64,000 bases of DNA from Amylostereum areolatum (lineage: Eukaryota; Basidiomycota; Agaricomycetes; Russulales; Stereaceae): assembly GCA_012932865.1 (NCBI GenBank), contig SAXG01000014.1, positions 394,740-458,739 of the forward strand, in the 5' to 3' direction. Position numbers and translations under genes: made by a program. Shown here piece after piece: positions 32,203-42,374 of the stretch. Each line of letters starts with the position of its first letter. The stretch's first letter is position 1. A model generated the notes under the pieces. It was not told where the DNA came from. It made no database searches and was given only the letters and a program-made list of their open reading frames with translations.

Positions 32203-34249
32203 ATGTCCTCTCCAGACCCTCGTGGACCGTCTCGTCCTTTGACACCGCGATTCGTTCCTTATCGACACCCGCAGGCTCCCCGACCTGTGTCGATCCACTG
32301 GCTTGTGAACCCGGGAGGGATTGGTACGTTACGTACCAGTAGAGTTTGTGTGCGGTGCTGACTTTCTCTAGATGGAGCGGTCAATCCTCCTCAATTCTAC
32401 ACATCCCAAGATGAGATGGAGGAGTCGCGACAAGCCGGCTTCGCGCGCCTGTCGCCTCAAGATCAACGTCGTGTTCTCGATATGTTGACGGCACGATGGC
32501 AGGCTGCCAACCCCGGAGTAGTTGCCCCAACGCTCGCCTCACTACCTCGAGTTCCGCTGCCCCCAGTTCCGCCGCCCCCAGGCCTGCCGCTGCCACCACC
32601 ACCACCTCCAGGCCCACAGTTGCCGCCGCCGCCTCCACCTATGCCTCAACAGTCGGCACCAGTCGCCCTCCAGGCTAACTCCGGCACTCCCTTGGCTGGG
32701 AACACAAGCGATGCCATTGGGTTTCTACCCTCCGCCCCAGGATCTGCTGCGTCGTCATCGAATGACCGTGCGTTGATCCATTCTTCATTAACAATGAGCA
32801 TACTGACCAATTACCTGCAGGCTACACCACACATTACACTGTCTATTACACCCCGGCTGTGCCACGTTCCGCGAAGGGCAAGAGCTCTGCGAGTTCAAAG
32901 AGGACTCACGACACGAAGGTCACCACTGTCGCTATCACCCCGAGTACTCCGCGTGAGTCTCTCGTAGCTGAAGGCCTTCGTATCCATGGGTTGGATGGGC
33001 AGTTCTCCATCAACGTACCCTTCAAGATTCGTTGGACTGGTGTCAAGTAAGTTGTTCCGTCTATTGTTATACAAACATATACCTAAACGTTCTGTTACCT
33101 GCAGCAAGGGTGATGCATCAAGTGTCGATTCAGATGAAGACTGGTTCGCAATTCGGGAGGCCTTACTCCGTAAACGGCCTCGTGATGTCTACATCGAACT
33201 TGACCTTGACGCCATGGAGGCTTTCCGGCTGCGCAAGCGTGTATGTGGTTTCATCCCTGTTCTTCTGCTTTGACTAATATTGGGACTTGTAGCCGTTTGA
33301 TGCCGTGCTCCAGCACGACAAGGAACTCGGACCAACGTGTGCTGGAACCGAGGTAAGCCTGCACGTATATTTAATGAACCTGCCAAACTTATTGTATTTC
33401 TCAGGTTCCAAACACGGACTCGTACTCTGACTCGATCAAGCGTCAGGGTACTATCATTCTCGAGCTGAAGGAAATGTACAAGTGTGACAAGCATCGCGGC
33501 GAGCACAACGAGCAAGGCTTCTGTTATCCAACCCAAGATGGACACATTGGCCTTAATCGGAAGCGATTGAAGCGTTGGGCATCCGCTGTTGTGAGTAGCC
33601 TCTGTGAATATGATCAATGCTGTACTGACCTTCTCTATCTCGATAGGATGCGAAAGAAACGACTGTCAAGTACCCTCCTAATACTGAGGAGTTTGATGGC
33701 GTGCGCGATGGTCGTCTGCGCCCGCACAAGGCCCGTGGACGTTCAGGCCCACATTCTGTGATGACACCTACCGCCACACCCGCTGCACCCACAGATGCCG
33801 CCACCGCTCTTGTCCCCGTCATCGCTGGCCTCGTCAATCAACAAAGTGCTATGATATCTGCTGTTCTCGGCATTTCTCCGCCTCCCCTTCCCTCCGCCGC
33901 AGGTTCATCGGCGACCCCCGCTTCCATGTTATCTCCAGCACCGCCTCCTGCCCTGCCTTTCTCTCCTATGCCTCGGCGTCAGGATGAGTTATATTACTTT
34001 TTCCTCACTATCCTTGAACGTGATGGACATGACCTGTTGCAGTACCACTCCATGCTTGTTTCGGCGGAGATCACCCTTGAAACCTTGCCCTCGCTAGACC
34101 TTGACACCTTGGTGTCACTCACCGGGGGTGATAGCGATAGCCTGAGAGTTCTCGTTGCATCCGCAGAGCAATTCTCTAGGCGTTTACGCATGAAGAAAGA
34201 CTATGTACGGTCTCTCTTTTCAGAGTACGATGTCTTCGGGGATAAGTGA
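32203..34249 (+). CDS. Transposon-borne accessory protein (Pro-rich, CHHC core, SAM-like tail)
   Basis: Exons: 32203-32323, 32372-32767, 32821-33046, 33105-33240, 33293-33352, 33405-33590, 33647-34249; all GT-AG and in phase; 575 residues. Order: a short Pro/Arg leader; a very Pro-rich linker (RVPLPPVPPPPGLPLPPPPP); a basic patch (SAKGKSSASSKRTHDTK); a core with GLRIHGLDGQFSINVPFKIR, DVYIELDLDAMEAFRLRKR and a possible metal site C-x2-H-x3-H-x5-C (YKCDKHRGEHNEQGFCYP) followed by GHIGLNRKRLKRWASAV; and a C-terminal helical segment (DELYYFFLTILERDGHDLLQ ... LDTLVSLTGGDSDSLRVL) that looks like a SAM-type domain. I recall similar GH...L...WA cores in unnamed agaricomycete proteins but cannot name a family. 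It lies entirely between the transposon ends, convergent with the transposase. Whether it helps transposition, regulates it or is a captured host gene is unknown. Confidence 0.75.
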
Positions 34250-34415
34250 GTTTCTCGAACCTTTATAATGTTGCCTAATATTTTCTGTACATACACCATG
34301 CTGTCCTGACCCCCCACTCTTTACTACACTGCATAACCTTCCGCTAACCTACTACTCCCTCATCTGTCGCATAATCACCTCTGTCCATACATCTACCCCA
34401 CGTTCGTTACCTACT

Positions 34416-35507
34416 TTACGAATACCCGCAGTTTGTAATCCAGCCAATGGCATCTTCATTCGTTATTTCTTCCATAGCAAGATGGATGAGTTCAGCGCGC
34501 ATGTGAGGTCCAGTGAAGTGGCTTTCATTACGGCGCAAGAAGGCTTTGATACTACTGAAAGCTTGCTCGATGGGATTCATGTCGGGGGAGTATGGTGGTA
34601 GGTATATAAGCTTTGCACCTGTCATTAAAACTGGTTAGTATACCTTGAAGCCGGAGCTTTCAGACAGCACAACGCACCACAGTCATTCTCAATGATCTCC
34701 CGCACTTCGTCTCCATGATGAAAGGCAACATTATCCATGACTACCACAGAATTACGGCTTGGATTGTCTGGAGTATATGAGTTGAGAAGGGGTGCCTATA
34801 TGAGCACAACACAGGCATAAGCATGACACAGACATCCAGAAGAAATTGAAGCGTACAACATCCTCCCGCAGAAAATGGAGGAACCTCTCACGGTTGACTG
34901 ATCCTTCGAGAAGATCCAAAGCAATGATCCCATCACAGGAGAGCACTGGGAGCATTGTCAGGCGTGTGCCATGGAAGAACAGGTCACGGCGGACGCATGC
35001 AGATCCCAGTGGTGCCCTTCCCATTGTCCGCTGATGTGCCCGATCATCCACCCCAGATTCATCCAACCAGACTATGCTCTCCATGGGTATATCCCCCCAA
35101 GCTGCATCCCACATTGCGCGAACGGCATCGTTTCGTTCCAATGCCTCCTTTGATATCCGCTTGTGAGTGAGAGCAAGGCTGCGAACAGCGCGGGCGACGG
35201 TTGCAAGTGAAACGTACACTCCGAGCTCCTTGTCAAGACGGTCTTGAATCTCGTCAAGAAACATTGCTGGCTCTTGGACCAACCAGGAGTTGATGGATGT
35301 GAGCTCTCCAAATGAAAGGATGCGGGAGCGGCCATGGGACAACAGTCCATGGGGACTATGCACTGAACCTGTCTCGCGATAAAGGCGGAGGATTTCATAG
35401 ACTGTGCTTTTTGAGCACTGCGCGAGTTCAGTGATCTCGGAGACTGTAAAACGCTCCCGCCATTCGACAATGCGTTCTCGAAGTTGAGGGTTAAGGGGAG
35501 GTGCCAT
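34416..35507 (-). CDS. Tc1/mariner-like DDE transposase
   Basis: Cut-and-paste transposase. Exons: 35507-34857, 34795-34678, 34618-34416; GT-AG introns of 61 and 59 bases; 323 residues. The N-terminal helix-turn-helix reads [20 protein letters not shown] followed by [19 protein letters not shown], and a second HTH segment contains [20 protein letters not shown]. The catalytic domain shows the first Asp in [12 protein letters not shown], the second in [15 protein letters not shown] and the Glu in [21 protein letters not shown] count 35 residues between the second Asp and the Glu, one more than the classic DD34E. All three acidic residues are present and the frame is open once the introns are removed. 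It lies between perfect 69-bp inverted repeats, so the element may still be competent. Confidence 0.9.
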
Positions 35508-35587
35508 TGCGGTCAGGACTCAAGACACTGCAAAGCTGACCTCGCGACGCACAGCTGTCACTCCCGCAGCAGACGTGATTTCCCGAA

Positions 35588-35656
35588 AAGGCAATGTTTG
35601 GCTCTGACAAACAAGTTTCTCGACGCGCGGATTCCAGTCGGTTATGCAAACGGCTG
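35588..35656 (-). repeat. Right terminal inverted repeat of Tc1/mariner-like element
   Basis: Complement of 31636-31704 over all 69 bases; followed by TA at 35657-35658. Confidence 0.9.
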
Positions 35657-35678
35657 TAGTTGATTCGTAGATATCTGC

Positions 35679-36676
35679 GTGATAAGGATTTCTTACCCAT
35701 CATTCGTAAGATTGTGAAATGATTTCTTAAGAAATCCCTCAGTGCAGGGGTCCGCAGCAGGTATCCTCAGTCAGTCCGTGCTCCTCCCAAGAAAATCGTA
35801 AGAACGACATTCTTAAGAAATGTATCTCCTCTCTCGCCGCCTTCCATGCGCTTATCGCGCCTGGGACCGCATGATTTTCACCACCGTGGGAACTCAACAG
35901 ACACACGTGACCATCAACAGAAAAGTTCGACTTCGCGCTTTTGTTCCCTCGTTCACTCTTTCTCCCCGTTCCCCTCGTCCTTCGCGCCATCCTGGGTCGT
36001 CCTCAGCCTCGCCTTCTTCCTTCTTCCTTCGCATCAACGCAGCGGCCCTTTTCCACACCTTCTTCTTCGCGAGACTAACATGGGTGCGTGTGCAATTCAA
36101 TCACTATGGTTTTGTCGCTCACGGCTCTGTAGATGCGCGATGACAACTCGGCGAGCTGGCACTGTTGGGCTGGGCTGTCTCACGGTATGTTTCCTTTCTC
36201 ATCGGTCTTTTCTGTGCTCATTCTCTTATGTAGATGTACCTACTTTAGGCTACAGTTCATGGATGCATGCTGGTAAGTCACCTTGCTGGCATTTTCTGTT
36301 TCCCATTGCTAATGATTGTTGTAGATTTGAAGTCGGAGAAGCAGATAGGCTCGGGCTATTCATGACTGTATTGTGGCTGTAGCATTAGACATTGTATCAT
36401 ATATGTTCTGTAGCATGAATATAATGGTTTTTACATCTTGTATCTGCTTTTGCGACGAATGGAGAAGGGGTGAGGGAAAATGAAGGCCTGTTTGGGGGAT
36501 GATGCACTGATGACGATTGGCCCACTGAGAGATCTGAGAGAGATCTGTGCAGCCTGATGGAACAGGCACGAGCTCGTCAGTATTAAGAAATTCGTACAAC
36601 ATGGCTGATGTACGGAGTTCCCAAAGCGAGGCAAGTGGTAATTTCTTACGAATAGGCTAAGAAATCTCTAAGATCA
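35679..36676. mobile_element. Inverted-repeat-bounded segment, possible second DNA element
   Basis: The left border (CGTGATAAGGATTTCTTACC, then CATCATTCGTAAGA) matches, imperfectly and inverted, the right border (TCTTACGAATAGGC, then TAAGAAATCTCTAAGATCACG). Palindromes based on TTCTTAAGAA occur near 35722 and 35810. I see no target duplication and no transposase. Inside, on the plus strand, a phase-consistent spliced frame can be drawn: 35820-36083 joined to about 36133-36183, 36233-36271 and 36325-36364, with GTGCGT, GTATGT and GTAAGT donors. It would encode a Ser/Pro-rich protein ending SEKQIGSGYS. Neither the element nor the frame is secure. Confidence 0.4.
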
Positions 36677-36981
36677 CGTTTTGGAAGATTTTCTTAACGG
36701 ACCTGCCTGCCTGTGTACCTACCAATGCTGGTCGTTCCATATCCTTGACTCGGATGCGCTGTCACCTGTGTACAGAAGAGCAGGTCTCGTATCAGTGTGA
36801 ATGATTCCAAGCACTGTGGTGCGTACCTGTACTCGTGTGTCCAGAATTCGTGCGTTCAGAGTCCATTGTGGGATTTGGAGAGATATTTAATCCGGGGAAA
36901 TCAGAGTGGCAGGCACAGTGAAGAGGTGTACTTATACTCAGTTAGAGTACTTACTTATGATGGGACCGAGGGCGGTGTAGA
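36677..36981. other. Short unassigned stretch
   Basis: About 300 bases between the inverted-repeat segment and the retroposon target duplication. Nothing recognised. Confidence 0.4.
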
Positions 36982-36996
36982 CCACGTGACATCTCA
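36982..36996. repeat. Left 15-bp target-site duplication of retroposon
   Basis: CCACGTGACATCTCA, repeated exactly at 37566-37580. Confidence 0.85.
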
Positions 36997-37565
36997 TTTT
37001 TTTTTTTTTTTTTTTGAATACATTTATATCCCGCGTCAAGTACCTAAGACTAAATGCGGCTCCCCGAAGGGTACAGGTGAACGGAAAGTATGGTAGAACA
37101 GAGTCGGACAGAAGGATGGAAGGGTCGTTGAAAGGAAGGGATGCGTCGAACTCGAGTGGCAAGAGACGGCGCGTTGGGAGAACCGCACGCGGGGGCCGCG
37201 CGGTGAAGGGGGGCAAAGCCCCATGAAGAACCGGACCCCATACCAGCGGGCGTCGACGACAGCTGCAGGCACACTGCCGCCTCACAGCGCTGGCGCATAG
37301 AGGAGAGGGAGCCAGACATTGCTGGGCCTCAAGAACTCAGCGGGGGAAACCGGGGTGGGTAGGAGGGGTGGGCCGTCGTCCACGTCGACGGCCTCGGTTC
37401 TGCGGGTACCAACGACGTTCCGCATACGTCGCTGGCTTGCGGCGGAGGGCTGCCGACTTTGACGAGCCTGGCAAGCCAGGTTCTCGCCTCCCCAGGCCTC
37501 CCACGCACCCACTTGGGGTCCCCAATCCCAAGTGATGGTGGTGGTTAGAGGTCAAGAGAGCCCTG
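36997..37565 (-). mobile_element. Poly(A)-tailed retroposon (SINE-like), minus orientation
   Basis: Nineteen T (36997-37015) follow directly after a 15-bp direct repeat, and the second copy of that repeat ends the segment at 37566. Read on the minus strand this is a ~550-base body ending in a 19-base poly(A) tail, the signature of target-primed reverse transcription by a non-LTR retrotransposon machinery. The 5' part (minus strand, from 37565) contains a hairpin CACTTGGG...CCCAAGTG. Near the middle is GAGTTCGACGCATCCC, resembling a pol III B box. No reverse transcriptase is encoded. It could be a SINE or a retrocopied transcript; open stretches exist on the minus strand but none has a recognised product. 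Confidence 0.75.
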
Positions 37566-37580
37566 CCACGTGACATCTCA
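37566..37580. repeat. Right 15-bp target-site duplication of retroposon
   Basis: CCACGTGACATCTCA, identical to 36982-36996. Confidence 0.85.
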
Positions 37581-38303
37581 CTTGCTTCATTGGCGAATTG
37601 TCGCCTTCCTGAATCCTGTCTCCTACCACATATCCCTCCTTTTTCACCATCTCAGTCCGTCACGATGGCGCCGATTATACCTGGACACACGCCGAGAGAG
37701 TATGTCCAGGTGCACACCATGCCTCGACTGCACAAGAACCAGCCGAATCGCCGATTTTACGTTTCTTAGCGACTCCATTTGCACCCCCCCGGCGGGGCCT
37801 CCTCCTTCGGCTCACGATCTCTTCGGGATAGATCGGAAACGCTTGGTCGATATGAAGCATTACTTCATTTTATGCTGGATGTATGCGCTTCAGCCGCCCC
37901 GCCTCGCCTGTACGATCCGACGCCTAAGCTGCGGCCGCTCTTAGATAAGCGCCCGCGCAGCAACATACGGCACCCACAAGGACAATTCTTTCCTCCATCC
38001 CTCCGTTGCTGGATCTCTGCATTCTAATTTGAGAAGGCCTCGCCGAGGAGAGACAAAAACAAAGAGCGAGCAAAGGGGGCAACCGGCAACGAGAGCGTAT
38101 TGTCCCAAAGGGGAGGTGGCCAAACAGAGGACAACACCGCGTAGAACAAGCGCCCGAGAGCCTATTGTTCTGGCAACAACACGCTTTGTATTTTCCCGGC
38201 CTTCAAAAGCGACCATGGCCATTATCCCTCCGCCCTCTTCAGTCTCGCTGCTGGTCGCGATCCTTCCCGCCTCCCTTTCCCTCCCCCCTTCACCACCACC
38301 ACC
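37581..38303. other. Intergenic region before the Cys-rich membrane protein
   Basis: About 720 bases with no gene recognised. Pyrimidine-rich tracts (ccctccctttccctcccccc) lie immediately before the ATG at 38304. Confidence 0.5.
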
Positions 38304-41085
38304 ATGTTGTCGAGCTTGCTCGCCCTTTCCGCCGTCTTCGGCACCGCCCTCGCCGCCGCGCAATCCAATTCCTCCGTAGTCTGCGTTGCGGGTCAATGTC
38401 TTCAAGGCTTCACCAACACCACCAGTGCGTCACTCTTCTTTTCTTCGACGTTGCGCTGTCTGACTTGGTACGCCAGTTGGCATGACGTTGTCTGCCCCCG
38501 GCCTTGGATCGGACGTTCTCCTCCTCCCTGGCCAATATACATCCACAACCAATCCGGACCTCCTTCACCAACTTCTCACGAGCTCATCCACGACTGCCTC
38601 GTCATCACCAGGATTCAACGGGTCCATTTCTTCCCTCCCGTTGACGGTCGTCCTTGAACCCGGATTCGCCGCCTTCACCGAGAGCCTGTACTCTGGACAA
38701 TCCCAATTCGCCCCCATCCCGTCCGCCCGTCCCAACTCCTCAGTATCGTTCTCCGCCGGATCCCTTGCCCTTGCCGCCAACACGTGGGTCGCCCTTACAT
38801 CCGGCAGCGCCCAAGACCGCGTCATCGTCTGGAACTCCATCCCCGACGTCGCACAAGTCCCCAGCCTTGGTTCCCTCGCCGTCGTCGACATTCAGTCGAG
38901 CTCATGCTCTCCTCAATGTTCCGGTTCCAGCGTCTGCTCCGCCTCGGGTCAATGCGTCTGCCCTGCCGGTTTCACAGGCGCGTCCTGCGAGACCTGCGCC
39001 AAGGGCTTTTTCGGTCCGAAATGTGAGGCGTGCCCCGCCGGCTGCACCTCCTGTGACGAAGGCATCACCGGCTCGGGACGCTGCCTCGTTCCCATCGTCA
39101 CCAACCCGCCTTCGGCCTGCAACTGCCTTAACGGCGAATGCGGTACCAATGGCCAATGCACCTGCAACGCGGGGTGGACGACCGCGGACAATGGCACGTC
39201 GTGCGCCAAGTGCGCGACCGGCTTCTTCCTCGACTCGAACGGCGACTGCTCCAAGTGCCAGCTCGGCTGTGACCAGTGCGCGGATCAAAGCGGCATTTGC
39301 GTCAGTTGCAAGACGGGCTTCACGCAGGACGCGAACGATAGGACCAAGTGCAACGCCGCCCAGTCGGTCACGAACACTGGAACGCAGTGCCCCGATGGCA
39401 GCTTCAGCAACGGGACGGCCTGTGCTGCTTGCTCTGCCTCCTGTCAAACGTGCTCCGGTGGTACTTCGAACGACTGTATCATCTGCGGGAACGGCCAGTT
39501 CGCTCTGAATGGCAGCTGCGTCCCGACTGACAGCAACGGTGTCTGTACCGGCTCTACCTTGGTCGCGAACAACAACAAGCACGAGTGCGACGGTATGTCT
39601 TCCTTGTATCATGCGTTATCAATTTACTCATGTCTATCAGGTTGTCCCGCGAAATGCACGACCTGCAACATACCCAATTTCAACGTCGCGTCTACATTTG
39701 ACCAGCTCAAGTGTACTGGTTGTCTTCCCGGCTTTGTGCTTGCGAACGGCCAGTGTGTGGAAAACTGCCCGTCGGGGACGTTTTTAGATCCCAAGGACAA
39801 CCTGACTTGTACTGGTGAGTTCCTCAGTCATTTCCCATTTGTTGGGCTTTTTCTTACTTCCTCTTCAGCCTGCTCTTCGACTTGTGGAACATGCGTCGGC
39901 GCCGCCGATTTCTGTCTGACATGTGCGAACAACCAGCTCGCCTCAAGCGGCCAATGCGTCTCGTCTTGCCCCAGCGGTACCGTCTCCTCAGCGAGTTCCT
40001 GTCTCGCCTGCCACCCGGACTGCGCCTCCTGCTCGGGTACCAACTTCAACCAGTGCACGGCCTGCCCCGCCGACCGCCCCGTCCTCAGCAACGGCCGCTG
40101 CCTCCCTACTTGCAGCCAGAACCAGTTCTTCGACAAGACGTCCTCCAGCTGCCAGTCGTGTGACTCGAGTTGCGCAAGCTGCACGGGGTCCGGTCCCAGC
40201 GCCTGCCTCGCATGTTCCAGCGCTAACCAGGTTCTTCGCGGCGGTTCGTGCACGGCGACCAACTGCAATGGTACGACGACGGGTGTCGTCTCCGGCCTTG
40301 GCGTATGCCTCTCCGAACTGGTTATCGTTCCTCAAGCCACCGTTTCCGGGTCTGCCTCCGCGTCCCTTCCTACAATCACCGGCATCTCGGAGCCCACCAA
40401 GGATTCCGAAGGTAGCGGAAACAAGCTCGCGTGGTGGCAGATCCTCCTCATGGCCCTCGGATGCGCCTTCATCTTCATGACCGTCCTCTGGCTCGTCCGC
40501 CGTCGCATGCGCCGCAAGCGCGCTCAGCAGACCGCCGCGTTCGCCGCGTCTAGGGGCATCCAGCCCGGCTCCTGGCGCTTCCGCCTCCTCCGCTTCGGCG
40601 AGCGGCTCTTCGGACACAAGCCCTCGCGGATCGTGGACCCGCGCCAGGAGGAGGAGCTGAAGATGATGAAGCTGCGCAACGCGGAGGAGGAGCGCCACGC
40701 GCAGACGATGGGCAAGCTCGGGGGCTCGTCGCACCTCCCGTCGTACTACGACCGCCCGCCGTCGCCCGACTCCCGCAGGATCTCGTCGAACTACTCCGAC
40801 TCGATATACTCCCAGATCACGGGCGTGCCGAGGAAGGGGCCTCAGCCTCGTCAGCCGGTCAAGACGATGCAGCCCATGTCGTCGCGGTTCTCGTGGACGA
40901 CGGCCGGGACCTCGTCGAGGCGCCAGCCTCCGCCGCCCGTCATCCCGCAGACGGAGGCGCAGCGATATGCCCATTCGATGCGGACGCTCACGCCTTCGCC
41001 GGAGGAGGAGGCGAGGGGCACGTACTGGTTGAAACCTTCCCCGACGGGTGGGTCGAGCGAGTCGAAGAATCCGTTCCGACGGTGA
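38304..41085 (+). CDS. Cys-rich (furin/EGF-like) type I membrane protein
   Basis: Predicted cell-surface or secretory-route protein. Exons: 38304-38424, 38477-39592, 39641-39814, 39869-41085; GT-AG, in phase, 875 residues. A signal peptide (MLSSLLALSAVFGTALAAAQ) leads into a Ser/Thr-rich ectodomain, then a long run of Cys-rich modules from about residue 190 to 630: SVCSASGQCVCPAGFTGASC is EGF-like, while CAKGFFGPKCEACPAGCTSC and CSACSSTCGTC-type stretches are furin-repeat-like. One helix (WWQILLMALGCAFIFMTVLW) is followed by a stop-transfer RRRMRRKRAQQ and an about 200-residue cytoplasmic tail rich in Ser/Pro/Arg. Similar receptor-like proteins are widespread in basidiomycetes without a known ligand. 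No kinase domain is present, so a signalling role is only a guess. Confidence 0.85.
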
Positions 41086-42374
41086 TTCTCCCTCCCTCCA
41101 CCCCTTCTCGCTCTTTCCTTGTTCTCCGTTGGTTGCATCCTCGGACGCGGTTGTTGTTGTTGTTGTTGTTTTCCTTTACCCCCTCATCTCACGTCTCTGC
41201 ACGCACTCACGCACGCACGCACGCATACGCTCACTGTACTTACACACATATCTACGCACTCCTAGACGGACATCTTTCTCCCATCTATCCTCATCGCATT
41301 GCATCTTCTCTTTTGCTGTCTCGGTACAGCGCTCCTACTGTAGCTCTATCCCACCTACTATCGCCCGCTTCGGCGGGCTGTTTTCGTTCCTTTTCGACCC
41401 ACGTTTCGGAGCAGGCCCTCACGGTGGCCGGCCGGATTGTAACATATCGTACTTGCTGGACATAGCGTGTCTAATATCGAATGCCAGTTACATTCATGAT
41501 TTAAATTCTTGCTCAGCCCAGGGTGCTTCGGTGTCGCTTCTTGTGGCGACCGACGACGCTCCAAATTGAAGTCCTTATTGTAGTTTGTTTGGCCGCCACC
41601 CCATTGCTTCTTCCTTCTGACCCACCATATGTATTCCTGCGAGGTTGCCAAACTCACCAGTCTCGTCTCAACCGTTCCCCTATCCCGAAGAGCAATAGGG
41701 CCAAGCTTCGTAAGAAGTACCGGCCCCGCGCAACACGTTCCCGGTGGCCTGTCTTATCCTGACAGACCCACCAAAGAACAGCTGCCAGTGTCCGTGTTTT
41801 CCACGTCCAAAAGACACTGGCATTAGATTCGTCAATACAACGGGGATTTTCCGACGTACTGTCCCGACGATCGTCAGTGCCGTCAGCGTAATCTCCTAAA
41901 GCAGACGTCGATGGACTCAACCCTCGTACCTCGGGATCCTCTCATCAAACCGTCAGTGCCAAGACCATCCGATTCCTCAATATCAATATTCAATGCCCAG
42001 GAAGAGAGCTCGCGGAGGAGCGCAGGATCACCGGTCACCTTCCTGCGGGGGACACATCACGGTTCCCAGGCATATCGCCGTACCGTACGCCCGCCGTCGT
42101 GCTCCACCTATCTCAATTGGAGTCCGGATCGAACAACTTCAGCGCCTCCCAAGCAATTCAGAACGCACACTACTTCGTGCCGCATGTACGCCGGTACTCA
42201 CGGCACGCGCTCGAAGGAGCCTTCCAGTCAGGCAACACACCGTCTATGCTGAATTCTAGATGCTCCAAGCTAATTCTGGAGGCTCAGGTGAGAGAGTCTA
42301 TAAGGTACTCGACAAACGTGGGCTATCGCGTTCATTCGTTGACCCCGTCTCTCGTTTACCCAGTGAGCATCGCG
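41086..42374. other. Intergenic region with simple repeats
   Basis: About 1.3 kb. A (gtt)n run is at about 41151-41170 and an (acgc)n run at about 41207-41224. No gene recognised before the P450-B start. Confidence 0.5.

Larger units (their letters stand above)
31636..35656. mobile_element. 4,021-bp Tc1/mariner-like transposon carrying a second gene
   Basis: Both ends are TA dinucleotides followed by 69-bp perfect terminal inverted repeats (31636-31704 and 35588-35656). Inside are two tail-to-tail genes: a seven-exon gene of unknown function on the plus strand (32203-34249) and a three-exon DDE transposase on the minus strand (34416-35507). TA target duplication, the transposase class and perfect repeats all agree with a Tc1/mariner superfamily element that was active recently. 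Carrying a second, intact, multi-intron gene is unusual for elements of this class. The left end lies in a gene-poor stretch and the right end is 20-30 bases from another inverted-repeat-bounded segment. Confidence 0.85.

Noticed and set aside
38654..39508. 284-aa plus-strand ORF rich in Ser/Pro/Ala
   Set aside because: Second frame of the Cys-rich membrane protein; no domain and no splice support.
39988..40974. 328-aa minus-strand ORF
   Set aside because: Antisense of the same membrane protein gene; composition follows codon bias of the real strand.
41207..41224. (acgc)n run suspected to be a CRISPR-like or regulatory array
   Set aside because: A simple tetranucleotide repeat without spacers; CRISPR arrays are not expected in fungi.
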